Made by a program: the position numbers and the translations under genes. Source: Brassica napus (Eukaryota > Streptophyta > Magnoliopsida > Brassicales > Brassicaceae). From it: a stretch of 64,000 nucleotides of DNA. Below, in pieces: positions 45,156 through 56,486 of this stretch; position 1 is the stretch's first letter, and the number at the start of each line of letters is the position of its first letter. The stretch lies in NCBI RefSeq assembly GCF_020379485.1, contig NC_063450.1, positions 32,092,137 through 32,156,136 of the forward strand, read 5' to 3'. The notes beneath the pieces were generated by a model, which did no database searches, was not told the origin of the DNA, and was given only the letters and a program-made list of their open reading frames with translations.

Positions 45156-47569
45156 TGTCTTATTGAAAAAAAAATATATAAAAAACTTAACATTTACATG
45201 TTATTAGGATTTATACCAATAGAATTTAGTATTTCTTTCAAAAATTACTTAGCTTTTTTTGTAAAACACACAACTAATATTTTTTAAAAAATTTTGTTTT
45301 TGGCATTTTCACCTTAATTTATCAACTATTTACGAAAAACCATTATGTTTTTTTTTTTAATTTCGAAATACATGAATATGTTTGAAATATTCTCACGATT
45401 TTCATCTAATTTGAAAAGGCATTATTATCAATATCACAAACCACCATGAATAACTAAAAGCTAGACATTAAATGCCTTCTAATTCAATTTTGGCATTTTT
45501 TTCGTTTTTCAGTTCCCACTCACAAAGCTTATTTATCTTTCATTTTCTCTCTCGTTTCATTTCAAAAATTTCAAAAGTTTATTTAAAAATTGAATTTTTC
45601 ACTGAATTTTGGGAAACTTTGATGATTCTTTGTTATTAACGAGTAAATATCTTTCATTTAGCTTAAATTAGAAATTATAGGTGTTTGGAAAAATTAAATA
45701 CAAGCTCTCACCGAATTTAGGTAACTATTTACTTGATTTAAAAATTATCAAATCTGTTACGTAAAGAATACTTCAAGTAAATTCTGCTGGTAAACGTACT
45801 GGTCATTTTATGAGTTTTTAGGATATCTCATAATTTTTCTTTGTAAAGAAAAAAAATGAATCGAACTTAGGGGGAGTCTCCGTAAAAGCGAGATTAGTTT
45901 TGCGTTTGAATGAAATTTTATAAAAATTAACTATTTCATAGCAGACTTTATGTGAAGCTTTTTTTTTTTTTGAAAATGCACTTTATGTGAAGCTTATTGT
46001 GTAGAGATTTCACTTGAAGTCTCCCTACATATCATTTGAATTTTTGAGGTGTCAGAAGAAATATGTTCATATTTGTTATTGTGAGAAATGTTAAAATAGT
46101 TAACCAAAAATAAATTAATTAGAAGACTTGAGGTGACATTTCCTATTTTCGAAATTAATTTCGAGACTTTGGTTAAACCCATGGTTCTAAGAGCAGATTT
46201 CACCTGTATAAAATTAAATATGATCAAATGCAAAATTAACATGAGCAAGTTTCTCGCGACACCTCAAAGACTGCATGTGCCATGCAAAGAGAGTTTAAGT
46301 GGAGTCTCCTTACAATAGACTTCGCCTAAAGTATGTTTTGAAATAGTCAAATTCCTACAAAAGTTTGAAAAATTGCAAGATTAATATGATTATCAAAGTG
46401 GAATATGGATGAAGTTTGATCTCAGAACCTAATTTTTTTGAAATAAAAAAATATCCCAATAATTTACAAAAGAAAACTTCATTTGAAATCTTGTTTCATA
46501 AATTTGTAGTTGCAAAACTACTTAAATTGTTTTTGCCTTAAGTCTGCACATGGAAGGCTTCGTGAAGACTCCTCCGGTAGATTTCAAGTGAATTCTTTCT
46601 TATTAGTTTTAGTAAAATTACTTTTTCCAAATTTTAAATGAATTTTATGAATTTTTTGTTTGTTGGTGTATATTTGTTAACTGTGAAGTTTTTGAATAAA
46701 TTTTACGACTAAATGTTTTATATGATGAGATTAGCAATATTATTGCTTCTTTAATTTTGTAGCTAATCGGAGCAAACTTCGAGTGAAATTTGGTTTAGTG
46801 TCTTTTTCTGTGTTAAACTTATGTCAGGTGTTATTTTGAAATTTCCTTTTGTTAAACTTATGAATATGAACTTTTGTGTTGTTTAACTTATGGAAGTGTT
46901 ATTATGAACATTTGTTATGTTTGAAACTCTGATATAAATTTGTGTATTTTAACTATAATGTGTATTTCTTATAATTTGCATGTTAACATTATTTAAAATT
47001 TAATATAACTTATAAATTCTAAATAACATAAGAAACATATAAAGTTGATGTTTAAAGTAGATTATTAAGTTACAATTTACAGAAAAAAACATACAAGTTA
47101 AATTAATATTGCATAATAATAATTTACAATCAAATATTCTACAAAATTAATTGGTTACATAGTAAAAAAAATTCTAGAGTTTTTTTTATTGTTAATGAAC
47201 TTGATGACTTATATGAATTCTAATGATGAAGTATGCACATATAAAGTTTACCAATGAAGTCTGCTAATAAATGACATCTATGAAATCTACTAATAAAGTT
47301 TGCTAATAAAGTATGATGCATCATATCCAAATCTAGAAATGTTAAAGATATGGAAAAAATATATATTTCAAAAACGTCAAAACTACTTTAAATATTTCAA
47401 TATTGTTCAAAACAAAATCTTTTAAATAAAAATAGTAACAAAAATTATAATGACACTGAATGTGAATCTATAGTTTTATTTGGATACAAAAACGCACAAA
47501 ATAAAAAAAAAACACAATAAGAAAACAATAACATTAAGTTTCAATAACTTTGTTTGGATTTAATATATA
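45156..47569. other. AT-rich intergenic DNA with recurring 'gaagtct' motifs
   Basis: No gene is recognised. Between about 45880 and 46800, and again at 47220-47320 and 50955-51125, short 'aagtct'/'agactt' motifs recur in otherwise unrelated sequence ('tttatgtgaagctt' is duplicated at 45949 and 45982). I cannot assign this to an element. Confidence 0.45.
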
Positions 47570-47597
47570 CTAGGTAATAAACTGCGCCATGCGCGGG
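47570..47597 (-). repeat. Helitron 3' terminus next to an RPA1-like gene
   Basis: On the minus strand the hairpin CCGCGC-ATG-GCGCAG (47595-47581) is followed by TTTATTAC and CTAG|T (47573-47569). Upstream on the same strand, 240 bp away, lies the end of an RPA1-like gene, a common cargo of plant Helitrons. Confidence 0.8.
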
Positions 47598-47837
47598 GTG
47601 AGATGATTATTTGAAACTATATATTATATATTAGGTAAAATAATACATTACATATGCAAACTTTCCCCACAATACCATTGGAAGACAAACATCCATAAGT
47701 TGCCATAAAACAATGCATTAGAAATTTATATAACAGTGAGGCAAGAAAACATAGAGGACATAACAACTAATATAAGGTAACTTTCAAAAGCTGTGATATA
47801 AAATTTACTCTAGATCACATAGCTCGAGTGAAATCTT

Positions 47838-48520
47838 TTAGGTTTCTTTTCCATTCACTGAAATCATTTCAACATGATTTACTTCCACAACATGTCCTAT
47901 CACATCTGTATAAAACGTATATATCAATAAACATAATAAATAAGAAATTTAATCATATCTATATAAAACGTATACATGTACACAGTACTCACCAACCAAA
48001 AACTCCGGGTTGAGAGTTTCATCAAGAACTTCCTGAAAATTAACAGGTGTGAAGCCATTAAGACCTCTGGGCAAATCCTCGGAAATTTTCACAAGTGTAG
48101 TTAACAGGAAGCTGATCTTGTAAAGATGGTTTGTTGTCCGGTACAAGCCATATGAATGATCCAGGGAGAAGTTGATGAAAGTCAATCTTTTCCCTAGCGC
48201 TAGGAAATGGTTGAATTAGCTCACTAAATCCTTCTTCACACTTGCATAAATCTTATTTCGCTATAAAAACAAAACAATATTGTATAGATTTTGAATACTG
48301 AACACAAAAATATTATTAAATAGTACATATTAAAATAAACACGATGGAACTTACGTAGAATCAATGAGAACCATTTTAATGGTTAGGCCACCAGCAGCAG
48401 AATATTGTTTCCACAATCGGATGGTATTCACCCCTATTCTCCACATTGTCTTAAATGGTTTCAATCGGCTACGGAGTTGAATCACACCATTAGTGTTTTG
48501 CTTGCGAGAACGGGGTTGTA
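47838..48520 (-). pseudogene. RPA1/DUF223-like OB-fold gene carried by a Helitron
   Basis: Three exons can be read: about 48520-48355 (RLKPFKTMWRIGVNTIRLWK), 48256-47993 (NKIYASVKKDLV, LTFINFSLDHSYGLYRTTNHLYKI as two blocks) and 47905-47838 (DVIGHVVEVNHVEMISVNGK). The boundaries fit GT/AG. This is the first OB fold of the Brassicaceae RPA70-like family, single-strand DNA-binding proteins often found in Helitrons. An in-frame TAA interrupts exon 2 just after KKDLVS, and a stop at 47838-47840 cuts the protein at the start of the second fold. It is probably non-functional, and its place and direction suit a Helitron that ends at 47570. Confidence 0.75.
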
Positions 48521-50018
48521 ATGATGGTTTGGGAAAGAAGATTGTGATGAGGAGATGTGTTCAAGGCTACCTATTTATATACGCAATGATGTGGGTTTAT
48601 GGTTAAACTGATGAAATCAAATCGGACTAATTATAGAAAATATTCATGAATTAATATCCCAATACTTGCGCTCCAGTTTATATTAAAAACTTTCCTCAAC
48701 ACACAATATAACCTATCAAAGCACCACAAATTATGTAAAGACTATCATATACCAATTATATAATCAATGCACTTCACTTAAATGTATGTGTAACGATATC
48801 GTAGATATAAGACTTGTGTTGTAATTTAAAAATTGCATCCATAACCTTTTATATAGCCACTGATGCTGCAAAATAATTGATGGAAAAACATCATTCAATT
48901 TAAATTCTGAATTGATTCCACAATTAAAATTGACCACTACTCTTAAATGGTACAACTAATAAGAGACGTAGCTGCCAGTATTTACAACTAAAACTTTGAA
49001 CCGACCCATTTATTTTTCAAATTCATCACAATGAATACATAGCTAACCGGTTTTGTTATCTCAGGCTTTTACTTTGATGTCATCGGTTTCTGTTGACCAA
49101 GCCAAATGAAGATAAACATGTTTCATTATACCCAAACATTATTCACAAGTTTAATTATTACTATATGTTATAAAAACAAATATAATTAATTGAATCAAGT
49201 TAATGATGATTTTCTATATGTTCCACAGAAAAAAAATATAGGATAATTGAGTTGCAGTATATAAAAAGATTACAAATATATATATATATATATATATATA
49301 TGTTAATGTGTTATCTTTATAAGTAAGTAAGTTATGGGCATTCTGAACTTGAATGTCATTGAAAATAATAAACTACAACAGCTAAATATGAAGCAACTTC
49401 TTTCAATCTGACATATATATACAAACCACTACAAACGTCAGATTATAGAGCCGCAAGTCCTGAATATATTTATGCTTGCGATGAACTGATGAGACCATTG
49501 TTAAAAGTAGAACATGTAATATATTGATTCCTGATCTAACTATGTACAAAATTGATGTTAGTAAGATCACTTAATTAGTTTTTAGATAGTAAGAACTATC
49601 AAAATAGAGAACCATCGTTTTGATTTGACTATGTACCAAATTTATTCATGATATTCATGACCTGACTACGTCAGATCCATGGCTTCCTCTAATATTAGTA
49701 ATAAGAGAGTTTTTTTTTTTTTGTAAAAGAAATATTAGTAATAAGAGAGTTATATAGTGATTTTGTATATGTGGAATCAACTATATAATTTAATTAGTTT
49801 ATATATGTGCGGCATATGTAGACATTTTTAACACGTTCTATATAATCTTAATATACAAACATATATATTAATGTGTTAGCTTTATAATAAGTAAGTTATT
49901 AGTAAGTTATGGTCACTGAAATTGACATGTTCATTCCCGTAACAATAATGTATGGCGTTAATGAGTACTCGGCTATAGACATAGGAAACAAATAGTATAT
50001 TATGTTCAACTATTTATA
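48521..50018. other. AT-rich DNA, nothing recognised
   Basis: It contains a (TA)n microsatellite at 49276-49301 and a duplicated 'attagtaataagagagtt' (49694 and 49733) separated by a poly-T tract, which might mark a small insertion. No gene is visible. Confidence 0.5.
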
Positions 50019-50513
50019 GTGGCACAAGACAATATAAACGAGGAACCCCAAGTCATAAGATTGGGAAATATATGCTTGTTAAATGGATCTTGGACATCTT
50101 CTGCTAACTTTAGTGGATGCGGATGGACATGGATGGATAGTTCTGGGAACATTCAACTTATGGGGACAAGAAACTTTCCTCGACGCGAATCAGCCTTGCA
50201 TTCGGAAGTAGAAGCACTGCGATGGGCGATGGAGAATATGCTGCAACATTCAACTTGCCAGAGTTTTGGGACAGATTGTAAGTAACTGATTGCAATGGTA
50301 AAGGACCCTCAGGCGTAGCCAAGCTTTGCGACGGAATTGGAGAGGATAGAGACGCTACAGATATGCTTCCCGGATTTCAACATCACTCACGTTCCACGAG
50401 CGCGCAATCAGACTGCTGATTTTTTAGCTAAGACTGCTAGATCCTTCCATAGGGAGTTACATTTTATTGGTTGTTCTATTCCGGTTTGGTTACCCAGACC
50501 ACCTCAAGTTTGA
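50019..50513 (+). pseudogene. RNase H-like 3' end of a LINE retrotransposon
   Basis: The frame shows the RNase H fold of plant LINE-derived proteins: GCGWTWMDSSGNI, SEVEALRWAM and FGTDCK. A TAA at 50284 and a shift near 50312 break it before the conserved tail (THVPRARNQTADFLAKTAR), which ends at TGA 50511-50513. The motif that should carry the first catalytic aspartate reads LNGSW, so that residue is lost. An A-rich tract at about 50539 suggests the 3' tail of the LINE copy. No RT domain is upstream, so the copy is 5'-truncated. Confidence 0.75.
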
Positions 50514-50539
50514 GTAATAGAATGGCTTTTTGACGTCAA

Positions 50540-51128
50540 AAAAAATGAATATACATATAATTATTCTAGTGAAAAAAAGGCTTTTAATTAAAGGTTGTGA
50601 GAAGGTATAATAAAAAACAATCTTATCAAGTTATTCTTTAAATCTGACATAAACACAAAAATACACATCTAAAATCCTTATATCTGTCTTTTTAAGACGG
50701 GAAAATGAAAATAATGGAATGAAAAACCTTCAAAAAATAAGATAAAATTGTGAACATGAGACAATGAGATAAGCAATTGATATATTGTCTTTTGTCTTCA
50801 AATTAAATAAATTACATATAGGTCAGAGAGTTTTAAAGAGAAAAACATTAGATTTTTGTTACAATCGTTAAAAAGATAGACTGTGTGGTTTTTTTTTACA
50901 TAAATAATAAAAATCTCAATTAGATTTAAATAATTGGTGCAGGGGGCATCATGTGAAATTTACTCAGTCGAGTATACTTCACATGAAGTCTTTTACACCA
51001 TAACTTATAATTAAACTCTTATTTCATGAAATTTTATTGGTTTAATTTCTGTTATGTTTAAATTGAAAGTACAATTCACAGTTAAGTAAAAAAAATCGGT
51101 TTAAAAAACTTCTGCAAGAAGTCTCTTT
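50540..51128. other. AT-rich intergenic DNA
   Basis: No gene or terminal repeat is recognised. It includes 'gaagtct' motifs like those at 45.9-46.8 kb. Confidence 0.5.
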
Positions 51129-51410
51129 GACCATCCGCAACCGTGATACCCGGTTAAGAATTCTTAGAAATTTTATTTTTTATTTTTTTATTATTATTTT
51201 TTCAGGTGAAAAAAAAAAAAAAGATAACCAATGGCGGGCCGCCACCTAACAGCGGGGCCCGCAAACAGTTACAATACTCCAAGCGAATTGATCCTTAAAG
51301 AAGGATAAGAAGAGGCCAATCCTTAATATATTGCGGGACCCATCAAGTTTTTTACAATTTTTTACCTAGGTTTTGGAGCTAAAAAATTGGCAAGAGGCTC
51401 CATTGCGGGT
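51129..51410. mobile_element. PIF/Harbinger-like MITE, interrupted by the CACTA element
   Basis: The left end GACCATCCGCAACCGTG corresponds to the reverse complement of the sequence that continues on the far side of the CACTA element (gcgggtgctcTTA, up to 59873). Joined, the MITE is about 285 bp with a likely TTA-type target (59874-59876; the left copy reads TTT). GC-rich 'gcgggccgccacc' segments lie inside. It was therefore present before the CACTA element inserted. Confidence 0.6.
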
Positions 51411-51843
51411 CACTACAAGAAAACACAAGCTTAACGAGGAAAACTAACGAGGAATATTTTTCCTCGTTAATTTACGTCGACTTTACGAGGAAATTACGCG
51501 GAAAAATAAAATCAGCGTTATTTCCTCTTGAAGTAACGACGAAACAGTTTCGTCGTAAAGTCGATATAAAGTGACATGGCTTTTACGAGAAAATCGTATT
51601 TCCTCGTACATTCCACGTAAACTTAGTGTGGTCTTTACGAGGAAATAATTTACGTCTACTTAGCGACGAAATTTTGAATCCACCAACTTTGTTTGTCACA
51701 CGTTTTTTTTTCGGTCACCTAACTAATTTTCGTCGTAAATTCGTAGGAAAATTACAACTACCAGATTCGAAAAATTTCTATAAATAGGGACGTTTGAACA
51801 TCATTTTAAACACACCAACAAAAAAAACGTGAAAGAAAAAAAA

Positions 51844-53514
51844 ATGGCTGGCTCCGGGAATATTTTCGAGTTGCGGAAGTGGATGTATATGCATAGAGAT
51901 GCTAACGGGAGAGTGACGAAAGAATACCTTGCGGGGCTGGAGACATTTATGCATCAAGCAGATTCAATACCGCTCACCCAAGAAAGTGGTAAGATGTTCT
52001 GTCCTTGTCGGAAATGCAATAATTCGAAATTGGTAAACCGTGAAAATGTTTGGAAGCATTTAATAAATAGAGGTTTCACGCCAAATTACTATATCTGGTT
52101 TCAACATGGAGAAGGTTATAATTATGATCAGAATGAAGCTAGTAGTAGTAATAGCAATTTTCAGGAAGAACCGGTTGATCATCAATTGCATAATGAACAT
52201 AGTTACCACCAGGAGGAGATGGTAGATTATGATAGGGTTCATGATATGGTAGCTGATGCATTCGTAGCTCATGATGAAGACGAAGAACCTAATATAGATG
52301 CAAAAAAGTTTTACGAAATGTTAAACACGGCAAATCAACCACTTTACAGTGGTTGTAGAGAAGGTCTCTCTAATTTGTCGTTGGCTGCTAGAATGATGAA
52401 TATTAAAACTGATCACAATCTATTTGAAAGTTGCATGAACGAATGGGCATACTTGTTTAAAGAGTATTTGTCGGAATACAATGTGTCTGCTGATTCTTAT
52501 TATGAGATTCAGAAACTGGTTTATAGTCTTGGATTGCCTTCGGAGATGATAGATGTTTGCATCGACAACTGCATGATCTACTGGGGAGATGATGAGAAGT
52601 TAGAAGAATGTCGATTCTGCAAGAAGCCACGATTCAAGCCGCAAGGACGGGGACGTAATAGGGTACCGTACCAAAGGATGTGGTACCTACCAATTACAGA
52701 CAGATTGAAAAGACTGTACCAATCACAGCACACAGCTGGAAAGATGAGATGGCATGCCGAGCATACTCAGACGGATGGTGAGATGACTCATCCATCAGAT
52801 GCAAGAGCCTGGAAACATTTTAACAAAGTACATCCGGATTTCGCTAGCAATAGCCGAAATGTGTATCTCGGATTATGCACAGATGGATTTAGTCCGTTCA
52901 GAATGTCAGGGAGACAATATTCATTGTGGCCAGTCTTTCTTACGCCATACAACCTGCCACCGAAGATGTGCATGCAACGGGAGTTGCTATTCTTGACCAT
53001 ATTAATATCTGGTCCGAACCATCCAAAAAGGTCCCTGGATGTTTTCCTACAACTACTGATAAAAGAGTTGAAGGATTTGTGGTCAACAGGGGTGAGGACG
53101 TATGACTGTTCAACGAAGACAAATTTTACGATGCGAGCGATGCTTTTGTGGACCATAAGTGACTTTCCTGCCTATGGGATGTTGTCTGGATGGACTACAC
53201 ATGGGAGATTAGCTTGTCCATATTGTAATGGAACGACAGATGCGTTTCAACTGAAGAATGGTAGGAAGACAAGTTGGTTTGATTGTCACCGTCGATTTCT
53301 TCTTATTGTCCATCCGTACCGAAGAAACAAGAATTTGTTTAGGCACAAAAGGGTTGTGAGAGACACTTCTCCTCCATATCTAACTGGAGAACAAATTGAA
53401 GCGCAGATCGACTATTACGGAGCTAACGAAACAGTTCGTTGGGGTGGTAATTGGCATGTCCCTCTTAATATGCATGATTCTTACAGTGTTTGGGGTTTGG
53501 AATATATGACGTAG
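51844..53514 (+). pseudogene. tnp2-family (TnpD-like) CACTA transposase, C-terminally truncated
   Basis: The start is the ATG at 51844 (MAGSGNIFELRKWMY); an upstream in-frame GTG is not needed. The 556-residue frame has the Transpos_assoc domain (residues about 5-90, with CPCRKCNN and the histidine of WKHL), an acidic linker, a conserved block with CRFCKKPRFK, and the first part of Transposase_21 (GLCTDGFSPF, SLWPVFLTPYNLPP, DCSTKTNFTMRAMLLWTISD, GRLACPYCNG). It stops at 53512-53514. The family is normally roughly twice as long, so the C-terminal catalytic portion is missing and the sequence passes straight into repeat DNA. It would act on the CACTA ends, but this product is unlikely to be active. 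Confidence 0.88.
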
Positions 53515-53559
53515 AAGATAAGGAAGATGGGGTTTGGGGTTTCGGATTTTAAAGATTTA

Positions 53560-54240
53560 AACATAATACTCGTTAATTCCTCGTAAATAAATGTGGATAT
53601 TACGACAAAATATAAAAATAAAGAATGCGGGGCTCGTTAATTCCACGTAAGAAGAAATCGTCGTAAAGCACTCGTAAGCCAACAAGGAAATAAAGACAAA
53701 GAAAAAAAAAAAAGCGGGGCTCGTTAATTCCACGTAAGCGCAAATCGTCGTAAATACCTCGTAACCAAAAAAAAAAGCTAGCCTTGCTAATTCCTCGTAG
53801 AATAAAAACTAGAAAAAAAGAAGAGAAGAGAAGAAAGATATTGGAGTCACATGTGGCGAGACTTACGTAAGTCTAGCCCATGTGTTCCAATATCTTTCTT
53901 CTCTTCCTTTTTTTTTCAAATATTTCTAATTTGAAAAGTATTTTGCTGAGTTGTGTGATTTGAGATAGAGTGTGATTTGTGAGTTTGTGTGTGGTTTGAG
54001 AATGAAAGTTGCCGGTATATATAGAAAAGCGGGGTTCGCTAATTCCTCGTAAAATGTTGACTCGTAAATTCCACGTAAGCTTAATCGTCGTAAAAAACTC
54101 GTAAAGCTAAACGCGGGCCTTTGTAATTCCTCGCTACTTCCTCGTACAATAAAACACGGGCCTTTGTAATTCCTCGTAAAGCTAAACACGGGTCTTTGTA
54201 ATTCCTCGTAACTTTACGAGAAAATAACGAGGATAAGTAA
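53560..54240. repeat. Internal block of CACTA-type subterminal repeats
   Basis: Motifs of the form 'cgttaattcctcgtaa', 'aattccacgtaag' and 'tcgtcgtaaa' recur at least ten times here, the same vocabulary as at the two CACTA ends. Such repeats normally occur only near termini, so this may be a relic of an internal deletion that removed the transposase C-terminus, or of a second CACTA end. It lies directly upstream of the TATA box of the second gene (ttatatatactcccg, 54241-54256). Confidence 0.6.
53824..53907. repeat. Near-perfect inverted repeat (about 40-bp arms)
   Basis: The left arm (gaagaaagatattgga...) and right arm (...tccaatatctttcttc) pair around the palindrome acttacgtaagt at 53861-53872, with only a few mismatches near 'cacatgtggc'. 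The RNA would form a long hairpin. Confidence 0.8.
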
Positions 54241-54323
54241 TCTTATATATACTCCCGAGCGCTCACTCTTTCTTTCCTATCCACTTCCTCTCCACTTCCT
54301 TTCTATTTCGTAGCAACGGTAAG

Positions 54324-55226
54324 TGAAGAACCCTAAGATAGGGAGGATCACTTTAGCTGGGTGTTGGATATGATCCGAGAAGGCAAACGGCACTTCTGGA
54401 ACTGAGATGGATTGAAAGGATCGTCAAGAGATGCGGAATGACTCTTGATATACCCACGATCTAAGGCTAACCACCAAAGAAAGAATGAATGTGTTGGCTA
54501 ACCACCAAAAAACACACAAAGATGAATTAGCTGACCACCAAATCAACAAGCCGGTTCACACCAATGAACTAGCTAAAGAACTCTCTCTCTCTCTCTCACT
54601 CAGAGAAGAAACAAAATAAACAACCAAAACTGAACTGATTTTATTGATGAAATGGACTACATATTTATAGTGTTTTGTAGATCTAGGAATTAAATGAAAA
54701 AGTAGATCTAGTCTTTAATACGAAAATAAAGAGATAAGACTAGACAAGGTGACTGTTCGGCTTCAGTCCAGATTCGTTGTATCCTGAAGCATGAACCGCG
54801 GTAAGGAGAACAACGGATGTGGGACTGTCCGTATGAACCACCATGTCCAGATCATGAACCATACTGGACCAAGTGTGTCCTATGTCTTCAGATAGGTGAA
54901 GGATCCTTGCCTTAGTGAGATTTGGCTGATCAAAGTGCATGAACTGATCAAAAGGGTCGATCAGTCCATCAGTACGGTCGCCGGTACGTGCAGTATGAGG
55001 CAATCGAGCCAAAAGAGAGAAGTCTCGATCATTTTGTGAAACCTCATGATCCAAGTCAAGTCTGGCATGATCTTTCTAAAGTCTGGCATGATCTTTCTCA
55101 AGTCTGGCATGATCCAAGTCAAGTCTGGTACGGCGAAAAACATGAACCTCAGTTAAAATGTTCAGAACGTCCTGAACTCCATGCTGAGCTGGTTCCATGT
55201 AATGATCCGTGGACTGCGGCACATCA
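54324..55226 (-). repeat. 3' LTR of the nested element
   Basis: It is 903 bp and begins TGATGTGCCGC on the minus strand. It contains four tandem 21-bp units (gatctttctcaagtctggcat type) at 55048-55131 and a (CT)n run near 54580. Confidence 0.92.
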
Positions 55227-55609
55227 TTCCCTTCCTCTTCAAAAAGATTTGTCCTCAAATCTGAAACATTAAAAAGAAAATGATTATAAGCAAAAGAACC
55301 ATAATCAGAACATTGCTCACCTTGAGTTCGGTCCGGTTTGTGAATGGAAGAAGATCCTTCTTTATGACCACAGTTTTGCTCTCCATCTGACCCTTCCTTC
55401 GGTTCATGTGCATAGTCATCGAAAATTGGTAATGGGTCTTCCTTTTCTGGCTCGGTTTCAATTTTCTCCAAAGTCACCAACGATTTCTGTTTTTGGCACT
55501 TGTTGCCATAATGACCGACCCTATGGCATTTAAAGCACCTGGTAGAAAGAGCCTTGTTTGTGGTTTTCACAGCCTTGCTTTTATCAGAAGACAACACATT
55601 AGTTTTCAA
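55076..55609 (-). pseudogene. Gag-like remnant with CCHC zinc knuckle
   Basis: A 177-codon minus-strand frame starts in the interior and runs into the 3' LTR. It has a knuckle CFKCHRVGHYGNKC (CX2CX4HX4C), an acidic middle, and a tail of short repeats (DLDHARLEKDHARL) encoded by the LTR's 21-bp units. A gag N-terminal core is not recognisable upstream, where frames are broken. It is a leftover of the parent retroelement and not a host gene. Confidence 0.7.
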
Positions 55610-56486
55610 ATCAGAATTTGAAAGAGAAAAAAATTACTTTGTTGTTTTGGTGCAGAAGAAGTGTTGGTGTTTCCCTTTTTTTGAGTTGCCGGACAACATG
55701 AATCGCCTTATGCAACATCTTTTCCAAGCTGGCATAAGTCTGAAGCTCGTTCTGATCAGACACATCACAGTTGCTTCTCTTGGCTTTGGTGAAGGGACAA
55801 TCACCACTCCTGATCCACTTCTCATCATCTTCGAACTTGTTTTGTCTCTTCCTTTGGTTTCTTTGTTTCTGCACAAAATCAAACCCATTAGAAGCAAACT
55901 GTTTCTTATTTCCAAAAATCATTTGCTCTTTTTCTAACACGATTTTAAAAGGAAAGTAAACGTCTTGTTGTAGTTTTGATTTCTTGAGAAGTCCAAACAT
56001 CCTGAAAACACTTAACAAAAGAGTTAGCAAATAAAAATCCTCACACTCTCAAAGTGTTTAGCTCACGATTCTTAGGTGATCACTCAGAGTTCTTTCCACT
56101 GGTTCAAAGGATGATAGGCAGTCAAAATTCAGCAATCAAAACCCAAAACAAACTTTTGTGGGAAAAAGAAAAGAGAAAGAAAGATGAAGAGAATTTTGAT
56201 ATGGATCCGCCTTAACTGTCCTAAGGCTGAGTTTCTCTTCAGCCAGCAAGGTTTCTCTTCCACCACTCCCCCTGGATTTCTCTTCAGAAGTGATTCAAGC
56301 CAAAACTTTTACTCTTTTTTTTTTATAGATTTTTTTCTCTCTCTTTTTTTTTTAGTAACTGGCGATCACAAAGGAGTAAAGGAACAGCCCGGATCCAACA
56401 AGAAATAAGAAAATAAAATCGTGGAGAGATGAGAAGATGAAAAGATGAATTGAAAACAAACCAGCCAAAGTGGCTCTGATACCAAC

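Noticed and set aside
55048..55131. Regular repeats that could suggest a CRISPR-like array
   Set aside because: Units are contiguous 21-bp tandems without spacers, in a plant LTR.
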